The notes under the pieces are model-generated. The model was not told where the DNA came from. It saw only the letters and a program-made list of their open reading frames with translations, and searched no databases. The position numbers and the translations under genes are program-made. A stretch of DNA of 64,000 bases from OAS926 sp035503715 (lineage in GTDB: Bacteria; Pseudomonadota; Alphaproteobacteria; Rhizobiales; Rhizobiaceae): the NCBI GenBank assembly GCA_035503715.1, contig DATJTE010000230.1, positions 1 through 64,000 of the forward strand. Reading direction: 5' to 3'. This document shows, piece after piece, positions 49,601 through 58,032 of this stretch (position 1 is the stretch's first letter; every line of letters begins with the position of its first letter).

Positions 49601-52600
49601 GCTCGTGGCGCGCCGGACGTGGAGCTATTTCGAGACGTTCGTGACGGCCGAGCACAACATGCTGCCGCCGGATAATTTCCAGGAAACGCCGGCACCTGTC
49701 GTCGCCCACCGCACCTCGCCGACTAATGTCGGCGTCTATCTCCTGTCCACGGTTTCCGCCCGCGATTTCGGCTGGATCAGCCTCGCCCAGACCGTTGACC
49801 GGATCGACCATACCGTCACGACGCTCGAAAAGATGGAGCGCTTCCGCGGTCACTTCTACAATTGGTACGAGACGACGTCGCTGAGGCCGCTGCTGCCGCT
49901 CTACATTTCCAGCGTCGACAGCGGCAACCTCGCCGGTCATCTCGTCGCGGTCGCCGCCGCCTGCAATCTCTGGTCGGAAGCCCCGGCCGCACATCTCCAG
50001 GGAGACTTCGAAGGCATCATCGATGCCGCGCGCATTCTCGAGCGAACGCTGCATGATCTGCCGGATGACCGCCGCGCACTGCGCCCGCTGCGCCAGCGCC
50101 TGCAGGAACGCATCGGCGGCATGAGCCGCGCGGTCGATACGCTGCGCGCGGAGCCGGAGATGTCGGCGATCCGCACCATCAACCTCACCGTTCTCGCCGG
50201 CGACATCGTCAAGCTCTCAACAGCACTGCATGACGAGATCGGTTCGACGGCCAGCGACGACCTTGCCGGCTGGGCCAAGAAGCTCGCGGCGACCTGCGAA
50301 GCGCATTTCGCCGACTCTCACATCGATGCGGAATCGGTCGAAAGGCTGCGCCGCAAGCTGAATCAGTTACGCGACCGCACACGCAAGCTTGCGTTCGAGA
50401 TGGATTTCTCCTTCCTGCTGCGCGAGGACAGGAAGCTCCTGTCGATCGGCTATCGCGTCGCCGAGCATCAGCTCGACGAGGCGTGTTACGACCTGCTCGC
50501 GTCAGAGGCGCGTCTCACCAGCCTGTTCGCCATCGCCAAGGGCGACATCCAGAACGAGCACTGGTTCCGCCTCGGCCGACCGGTGACCGAAATCGGCTTC
50601 CGCGGCGCGCTGGTCTCGTGGGCCGGCTCGATGTTCGAATATCTGATGCCACCGCTGGTGATGAAGGAGCCGCAGGGCGGCATCCTCAACCAATCCAGCA
50701 AGCTGATCGTGAAGAAGCAGATCAGCTATGGCCGCGCCAAGCAGATCCCGTGGGGCATTTCGGAAGCGGCTTATAATGCGCGCGATCGGGAGCTGACCTA
50801 TCAGTACACGAATTTCGGCGTGCCTGGGCTCGGCCTGAAGCGCGGCCTCGGGTTGAACCTCGTTGTCGCGCCTTACGCCACGATCCTCGCAGCACAGTTT
50901 GCGCCGCAGGAAGCGGTGAAGAACCTGCACATCCTGAAAAGCATCGGCGCGATGGGCCGTTACGGCTTCTACGACGCGGTCGATTTTACACCGGCGCGCC
51001 TGCCTTCGGGCGACCGTCGTGCGGTCGTCTACAATTACTTTGCCCACCATCATGGCATGTCGATCGTGGCGATCGCCAACGTCGTGTTCGAAGGCCGCAT
51101 GCGGGACCGCTTCCACAGCGACCCGGTGATCGAGGCGGCCGAACTCCTGCTGCAGGAGAAGGCGCCGCGCGACATTCCGGCGACCACGATGCGCGCCGAG
51201 GCCGGCGAGCGCGTGCAGCGCTCGGAACCGGAGCCGAGCCCGGATTCGCGGCTCATTCTCAACCCGCAGCACGCGCTGCCGGCCGTCAACCTGATGTCGA
51301 ACGGCCGCTACAGCGTCATGGTCACGGCGAAGGGCGCCGGCTACAGCCGCCTTGGCGATGTCTCTGTGACGCGCTGGGCGGCGGACCCGACCGAGGACCG
51401 CGCCGGCACGTTCATCTTCCTGACCGACACGGAAAGCGGCGAGTGGTGGTCGACGACCGTCGAGCCGAAGCGCGTGCCGGGCGAGATTTCGGAGACGTTC
51501 TTCCGCGACGACATGGTGAGCTTCGTCAAGACGGTCGGCACGGTGCGTTCCCAGGTCGAATGCATCGTCGTCTCGGAAGGCGACGGCGAAGCGCGCCGTG
51601 TCACCATCGTCAACGAAGGCGCGTCCGAACGCATCTTCGAGGTGACGTCCTTCGCCGAGATCGCGCTCGCGCAGGAGGCGTCGGATTCGGCGCATCCGGC
51701 CTTCTCGAAAATGTTCGTCAAGACGGAGATCGGCAAGGACGGCCGCGTCGTCTATGCGACCCGGCAGAAACGCTCGTCCGGCGATCCGAGCTTCTGGTTG
51801 GCGCATCTGGTCACGACCGCGCGGGGCGGCGCGCGTGAATATGGTGCGGAGACGGATCGCCGCGCCTTCATCGGCCGCGGCCGCTCGATCCTCGATCCGG
51901 CTGCGTTCGAGCGCAATGCGAAGCTCAGCGGCAATGATGGCTTCACGCTTGACCCGGTGATGTCGGTCCGCTGTCGCGTTCGGGTGCCGGCGGGCAAGAA
52001 GATCGAGCTGACCTTCTGGACGCTCGTCGCGCCGACACGCGAAGAGCTCGACGCCGCAGTGTCGCGCTGCGACCATGCGGAGAGCTTCCAGCGCCAGGCG
52101 ATGCTGTCGTGGACGCGTTCGCAGGTGCAGACACGCCATGTCGGCCTGAGCCTCGCCGAAGCTGCCGGCGTGCAGCGCCTCGCGCGCTATCTCGTCTACC
52201 CCGATCAGGGCATGCGCGCCTCGTCGGATGCGATCTCCAATGGACTTGGCCGTCAGTCGTCGCTCTGGCCGACGAGCATCTCAGGCGACTTGCCGATGTT
52301 CGTGCTGCGCATCGGTGACGTGGCCGATCTCGAGATTGTCGCGACCGCGCTGCGCATGCAGGAATATCTGCGCGCCCGCGGCTTGACCTTCGATCTCGTT
52401 ATCTGCAACGAACAGGCGTCGTCCTATGTGCAGGATCTGCAGACGGCGACCGAGCGGCTGTGCGAGAACAGCCGGCTGCGCGGCCGCGAGCTCGGGCCTC
52501 GCCAGCACATTTTTGCCGTCCGCCGTGACCTGATGGATCAGGAGACCTACCGCACGCTGATCAGTGCGGCGCGCGTCGTCGTCCATACGCGCAATGGCAC

Positions 52601-55169
52601 GATCCTTGACCAGGTCGAGCGTGCCGAAGCTGCCGCGATTGCGGCGCGCGCGGAGACGAAGCCGGCTCAACCGGTCGCTTCCGCCGGCAGGTCGATATCG
52701 ACACAGACGATCGAACCGTTCCGCGTGCGGCCGCCGAAGGCGCGCGCGGAGGGTGAGGGCCTGCATTTCTGGAACGGCTATGGCGGGTTTGCGGAAAACG
52801 GTCGCGACTATGTCGTGCGCCTCGCCGGTGGCGATGGCACGCCGCAGCCCTGGATCAACGTCATCGCCAATTCGTCCTTCGGCTTCCACACCTCGGCGGA
52901 AGGCGCGTCCTTCACCTGGAGCCGCAACAGCCGCGATTTCCAGATCACGCCGTGGTCGAACGATCCGGTCGCCAACCGGCCGGGCGAGGGCGTCTTCATT
53001 CATGATCGCGAGGCCAACCGCGCCTTCTCGCCGCTTGCCGCCCTACTGTCGGACCCGTCGGTCATCTACGAGGCGCGGCATGCGCCGGGCGTCAGCAGCT
53101 TCTCGGCGACCCATGGCACACTGACGACCGAGCTCACCCAGCTCGTCGATCCGAAGGACCCGGTGAAGATCGCGCGGCTGAAGCTGCGCAACGAGGGTGC
53201 GAAGACCGCGCGGCTGCGTGTCTACGCCTATGCCGAATGGGTGCTCGGCAACAATCGCGCAAAGTCGGCGCCTTACATCGTGCCGGGCTTCCACAGGGAG
53301 ATTGGCGTCCTCACCGCGCGCAACCCGTATAGCCTCGATTTCAGCGACCGCACCGCATTCCTGTCGGGCGGCCGTCCGGTGGCGTCGGTCACCACTGATC
53401 GCCGGGAATTCATCGGCGCGGACGGAGCGATCGAGCGGCCGCAAAGCGTCCTTGACGGCAAGGCGCTGTCCGGCACGATCGAAGCCGGCCGCGACCCGTG
53501 CGCGGCGATCGCCTGGGACATCGACGTCGAGCCGGGCAGCGAGGAAGAGTTGCTCATCCTGCTCGGCGACGCCTCGTCTCAGGAGCAGGTCAACTCCCTG
53601 GTCGGCGCGCATCGCGAGAAAAGCTTCGACGAACGGTTGGCCGAGAACGAGCGGCAGTGGGCTGAATTCAATGGCACGCTGCAGGTGAAGACGCCGGACC
53701 GGGCCTTCGACGCCATGGTCAACACCTGGCTGCCTTATCAGAGCCTTGCCTGCCGTATTCGCGCCCGTTCCGCTTTCTACCAGGCGAGCGGCGCGTTCGG
53801 CTTCCGCGACCAGTTGCAAGACACGCTGGCGCTGCTGCTGCACGACCCGTCGCTGGCGAAGGAGCAGATACTCAACGCCGCCGGCCGGCAGTTCCCGGAA
53901 GGCGACGTGCAGCACTGGTGGCTGCCGAAGACAGGCGCGGGCGTGCGCACCATGATTTCGGACGACGTGGTGTGGCTGGGCTACGCGACCAACCGCTACA
54001 TCGAGGTCACCGGCGACCGGACGATCCTCGATACCGAACTGCCCTTCATCGACGGGCCGGCGCTGAAGGAAGGCGAGCACGATTCCTTCTTCACGCCAGA
54101 CAAGACGCGCGACACCGTGAACCTCTACGAGCATTGCGCCCGCGCACTCGATCTTGCCGTCGCCCGCACCGGCGCGAGCGGCCTGCCGCTGATCCTCGGC
54201 GGCGACTGGAACGACGGCATGAACCGTGTCGGCGAGCGCGGCAAGGGCGAGAGCGTCTGGCTCGGCTGGTTCCTGCTGAAGACGCTCGGCGATTTTTCTG
54301 CGATCGCCAGCGGCCGCGAGGATGCGGCGCGCGCCAAGAAGTGGAAGAGTCATGCCACCAGACTGAAGAAGGCGCTGGAATCCGCCGGCTGGGACGGGGC
54401 CTGGTACCGCCGCGGCTCCTATGACGATGGCACGCCGCTCGGCTCGGCTTCGTCCGACGAATGCCGCATCGATTCCATCGCGCAATCCTGGGCTGTGCTG
54501 TCCGGCGGCGGCGATCCGCTGCGCGCCGAAACCGCGATCGGCAATGTCTGGTCGATGCTGGCCGACTCCGAGCATGGGCTGATCAAGCTGTTCGATCCGG
54601 CGTTCGAGAAAACGGAGAAGGAGCCGGGCTACATCCGCTCTTATCCGCCGGGCGTTCGCGAAAATGGCGGGCAGTACACCCACGCGGCGACCTGGTTCGT
54701 CATCGCGCTGGCCGAAATGGGCCGCCCCGAGGAGGCCTATCGGGCCTTTTCCATGATCAACCCGGTCAACCACGCGCTCGACCGCGATGCGGCCGACCGC
54801 TACCGGGTCGAGCCTTATGTGGTTGCGGCTGACGTTTATGCCGGCGGCGTGAAGGTCGGCCGTGGCGGCTGGACCTGGTACACCGGCTCGGCCGGATGGC
54901 TCTACCGCGCGGCGGTCGAGGCGATCCTCGGCATCCGCAAATTGGGCGACCGGCTGACCGTCGCGCCATGCCTGCCGCCGGACTGGCCGGGTTTTGAAGT
55001 TGCCCTACGTCTAGGCGAGGCTTCATACCGCATCAAAGTTATCCGCAGTGCAGACGACACGGTCACCGTCGACGGACAATCGGTTTCGGCAGGCATTCCG
55101 CTCTTCGTGGAAGGCGAACATGACGTCGAAATCGGCGTCAGCGAAGCGTCAAGCCGTCGCAGGATATGA
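46638..55169 (+). CDS. ndvB: Cyclic beta-1,2-glucan synthase (GT84 + GH94)
   Basis: A giant inner-membrane enzyme of 2843 aa that starts, elongates and closes cyclic beta-1,2-glucans from UDP-glucose, as NdvB/ChvB/Cgs do (about 2830-2870 aa). The N-terminal ~400 residues precede two helices. The GT84 domain has the metal-binding DAD at 615-617 and RQHRW at 760-764. Further helices lie at about 800-870 and 910-990. A carbohydrate-binding and GH94 phosphorylase region fills the rest, with GGDWNDGMN at 2521-2529 holding the catalytic Asp that sets chain length. No clear ribosome site precedes the ATG. Such glucans serve osmoadaptation and host interaction. Confidence 0.97.
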   Translation: MNIHTDSERLNAHSVPVPGPAELPIRSTFWHDSELERLGAELAEGQVQAVAGLGPYDVRAQVKQAGQEILTVVRRATSAQQAGEAITPAANWLLDNHYLVDDTILQIRRDLPRRYYNRLPTIEVQGGRIPRVLAIACLYVAHSDSLVSLSRFETLVEGFQSVEPLKIGELWALPSVLRFVLIENLRRLALRVDRAREMRRIANVVADKVILSPSDDRDIRILSDYAAHAGDTTFATQLLFRLRDGSQSAGRALAWLETELERAGTDAEEITLREHGTLSSGNVTTGNIIRGLRLINDIDWTTWFERVSRIDHMLRAETDFATLEFSSRDQYRLAIEEIAKRSARTEAEVARTALDLARNNATDIGFFLVGPRRLELEQAVDYSVPFGTSFYRFYRHLGWIGVAAPVAIFTAAFVLVVGSALTQFGLAGVGLALLLALFALPASEAAVAFFNTLVSLHVKPDQLIGYEYKEGVPADARTLVVVPTLIGSRDDIEDALRHVEIHFLSNIQGECHFALLSDWTDSKTEESKADLELLDFAKDRVAELNKIYPKEGAPRFYLLHRRRLFNESEGVWMGWERKRGKLSELNGLLRGEPDTTFFPTEAPLPDGIQFVMTLDADTRMTRGAVAKLVGKMRHPLNKPVAGKSGRIVSGYAIMQPRITGSLTTGDDASFFQRVFSANRGMDPYVFAASDAYQDLFGEGSFTGKGLYDIDAMDAALAGKIPENAVLSHDLLEGAYARSALVSDIELVEDYPTRYSVDASRQHRWVRGDWQLLPYIFKLRSGVPALSRWKMLDNLRRSLVPISWVLASVAGWIIMPVAEAAQWQALLVFTAFFGLSFDLLDGLMRKQPEVTATGHLASQIRDASFASAQVALRVIFFAHSAWSMGDAIVRTLYRVYVSRKHLLEWRTASQAARSAPDSLAGYFETMWPAPFVALAAISLTIASGSSGVIVALFFGLLWAISPAVAWFVSRSAETEDRLEVTPEDAATLRLVARRTWSYFETFVTAEHNMLPPDNFQETPAPVVAHRTSPTNVGVYLLSTVSARDFGWISLAQTVDRIDHTVTTLEKMERFRGHFYNWYETTSLRPLLPLYISSVDSGNLAGHLVAVAAACNLWSEAPAAHLQGDFEGIIDAARILERTLHDLPDDRRALRPLRQRLQERIGGMSRAVDTLRAEPEMSAIRTINLTVLAGDIVKLSTALHDEIGSTASDDLAGWAKKLAATCEAHFADSHIDAESVERLRRKLNQLRDRTRKLAFEMDFSFLLREDRKLLSIGYRVAEHQLDEACYDLLASEARLTSLFAIAKGDIQNEHWFRLGRPVTEIGFRGALVSWAGSMFEYLMPPLVMKEPQGGILNQSSKLIVKKQISYGRAKQIPWGISEAAYNARDRELTYQYTNFGVPGLGLKRGLGLNLVVAPYATILAAQFAPQEAVKNLHILKSIGAMGRYGFYDAVDFTPARLPSGDRRAVVYNYFAHHHGMSIVAIANVVFEGRMRDRFHSDPVIEAAELLLQEKAPRDIPATTMRAEAGERVQRSEPEPSPDSRLILNPQHALPAVNLMSNGRYSVMVTAKGAGYSRLGDVSVTRWAADPTEDRAGTFIFLTDTESGEWWSTTVEPKRVPGEISETFFRDDMVSFVKTVGTVRSQVECIVVSEGDGEARRVTIVNEGASERIFEVTSFAEIALAQEASDSAHPAFSKMFVKTEIGKDGRVVYATRQKRSSGDPSFWLAHLVTTARGGAREYGAETDRRAFIGRGRSILDPAAFERNAKLSGNDGFTLDPVMSVRCRVRVPAGKKIELTFWTLVAPTREELDAAVSRCDHAESFQRQAMLSWTRSQVQTRHVGLSLAEAAGVQRLARYLVYPDQGMRASSDAISNGLGRQSSLWPTSISGDLPMFVLRIGDVADLEIVATALRMQEYLRARGLTFDLVICNEQASSYVQDLQTATERLCENSRLRGRELGPRQHIFAVRRDLMDQETYRTLISAARVVVHTRNGTILDQVERAEAAAIAARAETKPAQPVASAGRSISTQTIEPFRVRPPKARAEGEGLHFWNGYGGFAENGRDYVVRLAGGDGTPQPWINVIANSSFGFHTSAEGASFTWSRNSRDFQITPWSNDPVANRPGEGVFIHDREANRAFSPLAALLSDPSVIYEARHAPGVSSFSATHGTLTTELTQLVDPKDPVKIARLKLRNEGAKTARLRVYAYAEWVLGNNRAKSAPYIVPGFHREIGVLTARNPYSLDFSDRTAFLSGGRPVASVTTDRREFIGADGAIERPQSVLDGKALSGTIEAGRDPCAAIAWDIDVEPGSEEELLILLGDASSQEQVNSLVGAHREKSFDERLAENERQWAEFNGTLQVKTPDRAFDAMVNTWLPYQSLACRIRARSAFYQASGAFGFRDQLQDTLALLLHDPSLAKEQILNAAGRQFPEGDVQHWWLPKTGAGVRTMISDDVVWLGYATNRYIEVTGDRTILDTELPFIDGPALKEGEHDSFFTPDKTRDTVNLYEHCARALDLAVARTGASGLPLILGGDWNDGMNRVGERGKGESVWLGWFLLKTLGDFSAIASGREDAARAKKWKSHATRLKKALESAGWDGAWYRRGSYDDGTPLGSASSDECRIDSIAQSWAVLSGGGDPLRAETAIGNVWSMLADSEHGLIKLFDPAFEKTEKEPGYIRSYPPGVRENGGQYTHAATWFVIALAEMGRPEEAYRAFSMINPVNHALDRDAADRYRVEPYVVAADVYAGGVKVGRGGWTWYTGSAGWLYRAAVEAILGIRKLGDRLTVAPCLPPDWPGFEVALRLGEASYRIKVIRSADDTVTVDGQSVSAGIPLFVEGEHDVEIGVSEASSRRRI

Positions 55170-55345
55170 CGAAGGTGCGACAATTAGTCATGCGAGATCA
55201 AATGCTTACGTCTCACGAAACGTGTACGCGTGAATCGCAACTTGTTGACGCCGACGCAACGTATTGGCCTCGCCGACATTGTGTTGCCACGACGCCAAAC
55301 TTACGGTCCCACGCAATCGCAATGTACGAGAACTGAGGTTTTTCC

Positions 55346-57121
55346 TTGCGGCTTTTGGACGTGTATCTGAGGGCGCTGTCCTATTTCGGCGCTGAGAAAC
55401 GGAAGGTTGCGTTGATCTGCTCGGCCAACGTCGCGCTTGCGATGGTGGTCGTTGTGGAGCCGATCCTGTTCGGCGAAATCATCGATGCGATCGCCACCCA
55501 GCGCGATTTCTTCCAGACATTGGCGGTCTGGGCCGGCTTCGGCGCCTTCAACATTCTCGCCTATGTGCTCGTTGCCCGCGGTGCCGACCGCCTTGCGCAC
55601 GACATGCGCGCCAGGGTGCTGGGCGATGGGTTCGAGAAAGTGCTGGCGATGCCGCTGGCCTGGCATCATTCGCGCGGCACGTCGAATGCGCTCCACATGC
55701 TGCTGCGCGCCGCCGAGAGCCTGTTTGGCCTCTGGCTGGAATTCATGCGCCAGCATCTGGCGACCGGCGTCGCGCTCTGCCTGCTGGTGCCGACCGCTCT
55801 CGCGGTGGATGTACGCATGTCGATCGTACTGTTCCTGCTCGGCACCTCCTACGTGGTCATCAACCGGGTGGTGATGAAGCACACGAAGGAAGGACAGGCG
55901 AGCGTCGAGCGTCACTATCATCGCGTCTTCAGCCATGTGTCCGACGCCGTCAGCAACGTCGCCGTGCTGCAAGGGTACGGCCGCGTCAGCGACGAAACCC
56001 GCCGGCTGCGCGAATACGCCGCCGAACTGGTGTCCGCGCAGCGCCCGGTGCTCGACTGGTGGGCGCTGGCGTCCGCTTTGCAGCGCCTTGCCTCGACGGC
56101 CTCGATGATGATCGTGCTGGTCATCGGTGCGTTCCTCGTCAGTCGCGGCGAGATCCGCATCGGCGACATCGTGGCCTTCACCGGCTTCGCGGCGCTTCTG
56201 ATCAGCCGCCTCGACCAGGTTACCGGTTTCGTCAACCAGGTGTTCGACGCCCGCGCCAAGCTGGAAGATTTCTACAAGCTCGAGGACGCCAGCGCGGCGC
56301 GCGCGGAGCCGTCCGGTTCGATCGAGATCGATCGTGTCCAGGGCAATGTCGTGTTCGACAATGTCAGCTTCCGCTTCCCGGATTCGAATGCCGGCGTTGA
56401 AGATGTTTCGTTCAATGTCGAGGCCGGCAAGACCGTTGCCATCGTCGGCGCGACCGGCGCCGGCAAGACGACGCTCGTCAATCTGCTGCAGCGCGTCTAC
56501 GACCCGCAGCATGGCGCCATCCGGGTCGACGGCCTGGATACGCGCCTCGTGACGCGGGCTTCGCTCAGGCACAATATCGCCACGGTCTTCCAGGACGCCG
56601 GGCTGCTCAACCGCTCGATCGAGGAGAACATCCGCCTCGGCCGCTCGGATGCGTCCTATGACGATATTCATCTCGTCGCACAGGCAGCCGCCTGCCATGA
56701 CTTCATCCTCGCCAAGCGCGAAGGTTACGACACCGTTGCCGGTGAGCGCGGCGGCCAGCTCTCTGGCGGCGAACGCCAGCGCGTCGCGATCGCACGCGCC
56801 ATGCTGAAGGAAGCGCCGATCCTGGTGCTCGACGAAGCGACCAGCGCGCTCGACGTCGAGACGGAGAAGCACGTCAAGGAGGCGATCGACCGCCTGCGCG
56901 CCAACCGCACGACCTTCATCATCGCCCACAGGTTGAGCACCGTGCGCGGCGCCGACCTCGTGCTGGTGATGGACGGCGGCCGGATCGTCGAGCAGGGTTC
57001 GTTCGAGGAGCTGTCTCGCTCCAGCGGACGGTTCGCGTCGCTGCTGCGGGCCGGCGGCTTGCTCGGCGAGGACGGCCGCTCGCACATCCGCCTCGCGCAT
57101 ACGAGCGAAGCCGCGGCGTAA
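55346..57121 (+). CDS. ndvA: Cyclic beta-1,2-glucan exporter (ABC transporter)
   Basis: A 591-aa fused permease/ATPase that moves cyclic glucan into the periplasm. Six helices lie in residues 1-310, starting LLDVYLRALSYFGAEKRKV as in NdvA/ChvA. Walker A is GATGAGKTTL, signature LSGGERQRVAIARA, Walker B ILVLDEATSALD and switch His in IIAHRLS. The TTG at 55346 is the start because the N-terminus then aligns with known NdvA; GAGGT lies 7 nt upstream. It follows ndvB by 176 nt on the same strand. Confidence 0.95.
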   Translation: MRLLDVYLRALSYFGAEKRKVALICSANVALAMVVVVEPILFGEIIDAIATQRDFFQTLAVWAGFGAFNILAYVLVARGADRLAHDMRARVLGDGFEKVLAMPLAWHHSRGTSNALHMLLRAAESLFGLWLEFMRQHLATGVALCLLVPTALAVDVRMSIVLFLLGTSYVVINRVVMKHTKEGQASVERHYHRVFSHVSDAVSNVAVLQGYGRVSDETRRLREYAAELVSAQRPVLDWWALASALQRLASTASMMIVLVIGAFLVSRGEIRIGDIVAFTGFAALLISRLDQVTGFVNQVFDARAKLEDFYKLEDASAARAEPSGSIEIDRVQGNVVFDNVSFRFPDSNAGVEDVSFNVEAGKTVAIVGATGAGKTTLVNLLQRVYDPQHGAIRVDGLDTRLVTRASLRHNIATVFQDAGLLNRSIEENIRLGRSDASYDDIHLVAQAAACHDFILAKREGYDTVAGERGGQLSGGERQRVAIARAMLKEAPILVLDEATSALDVETEKHVKEAIDRLRANRTTFIIAHRLSTVRGADLVLVMDGGRIVEQGSFEELSRSSGRFASLLRAGGLLGEDGRSHIRLAHTSEAAA

Positions 57122-57653
57122 CGCGGGTTCATCAAGACATACCTATTCATTGCCACGCCCGGGTTTTTGCCCGTCTGGCCATTGTGAAAGAACGCTCCCG
57201 TTCACCGGGAGGTAGTTCGGGAAGCGGGGCGCGGGGCCGAGCCTTCCGAAACTAACTAAGCGGCGCGGTCTCCCGCGCCCCGCCGACGCTCTTTCCCTGG
57301 GCTTGGTGGGCTGGCCTGAGCATTCGCGCCGCCAGCGCTGACCGCCTCCAGGGACCGGGTCTTGGGGATCGACTCCCTAAGCGGCACGACCATAGTGCCA
57401 CCGGCCCGGACGCCGTCGCTCTCCCCTGAAACCTGGTCTAGATCCAGGGTCCCGATGAGGGCGATGAGCGAATTATCCCATGCGGCGGATACCCGTGGAC
57501 AGAATCCGGGCTGGTGACGTGCTGATTTTTCTGCTGACACGGCAAGCGACTGAAATCGCGGAGATTTATTTTCGGACGGCAGAAGTGGTGGCGAAAAATC
57601 TGTCCACGGGTTCGTGGGACGGAGGTGGGTTTGGCGGCGGCGGTGGAGCCCTT
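57122..57653. other. Gene-free, GC-rich stretch with several hairpins
   Basis: No gene recognised. Hairpins visible: CTCCCG-TTCAC-CGGGAG (57195-57211); GCGGGGCGCGGG (57224-57235) with CCCGCGCCCCGC (57272-57283); and GGCGCGG-TCTC-CCGCGCC (57262-57279). The last overlaps the right arm of the second, so the two cannot form together. GGCAC…GTGCC lies at 57383-57399. The minus-strand open frame across 57256-57753 has no family resemblance and runs into a repeat. Confidence 0.6.
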
Positions 57654-57831
57654 CCCTTCTCCCCTTGTGGGAGAAGGTGGCCGAGCCGGAACGAAGTGTA
57701 GGCGAGGTCGGATGGACGGAGCGCAACTCGCAACCACTCATTCCTTCCAACACCCCTCATCCGTCGCCTTGTCTCGTGCTTGCTTCACAGCAAGCCCGAG
57801 GGCGACACCTTCTCCCACAAGGGGAGAAGGG
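57654..57831. mobile_element. RIME-like palindromic element with 26-bp terminal inverted repeats
   Basis: The left end (57654-57679, CCCTTCTCCCCTTGTGGGAG and onward) and the right end (57806-57831) are perfect inverted copies over 26 bp. Each end is itself a hairpin with GGGAGAAG arms. Inside, 57763-57806 folds into a further long hairpin (GTCGCC…CTCG…GCTTGCT-TCAC-AGCAAGC…CGAG…GGCGAC). This CTTCTCCC…GGGAGAAG motif is typical of rhizobial intergenic mosaic elements. It encodes no protein. Confidence 0.78.
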
Positions 57832-57858
57832 GAGCCGGCCTCGGCTGTTGATGCTAGA

Positions 57859-58020
57859 ATGGATCAATCTGCGCACGACGCCGCGCGGGATGCCGAACTG
57901 CGTCAGCGAGGCTTCCGGGTGCTTCGCTTCTGGAACGACGAAGTTCTTAAAGAGCTCAGCAGCGTCTGCGATACGATCATCGCTTATGCTCGCGATACCG
58001 CGCTGAAGCCTTGGCGCTAG
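57859..58020 (+). pseudogene. C-terminal remnant of a DUF559 endonuclease-like gene
   Basis: About 54 codons ending in TAG encode DAARDAELRQRGFRVLRFWN, then DEVLKELSSVCDTIIAYARD, which matches the C-terminal part of DUF559 (very-short-patch-repair-like) proteins, normally 115-150 aa. The N-terminal half, with the catalytic Asp and Glu-x-Asp residues, is missing. The sequence directly upstream is the RIME-like element, so the gene seems truncated. The remaining part shows no frameshift. Confidence 0.75.
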
Positions 58021-58032
58021 TCGCGGTGTAGC

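Noticed and set aside
55301..57100. 599-aa minus-strand frame opposite ndvA
   Set aside because: Antisense shadow; ndvA carries all ABC motifs on the plus strand.
57122..57483. tmRNA, RNase P RNA or 4.5S RNA in the gap after ndvA
   Set aside because: None of the conserved cores (tag reading frame, RNase P CR motifs, SRP GGAA-type loop) could be found on either strand.
57256..57753. 165-aa minus-strand ORF after ndvA
   Set aside because: Its first third lies in the RIME-like repeat and the rest has no family resemblance or convincing ribosome site.
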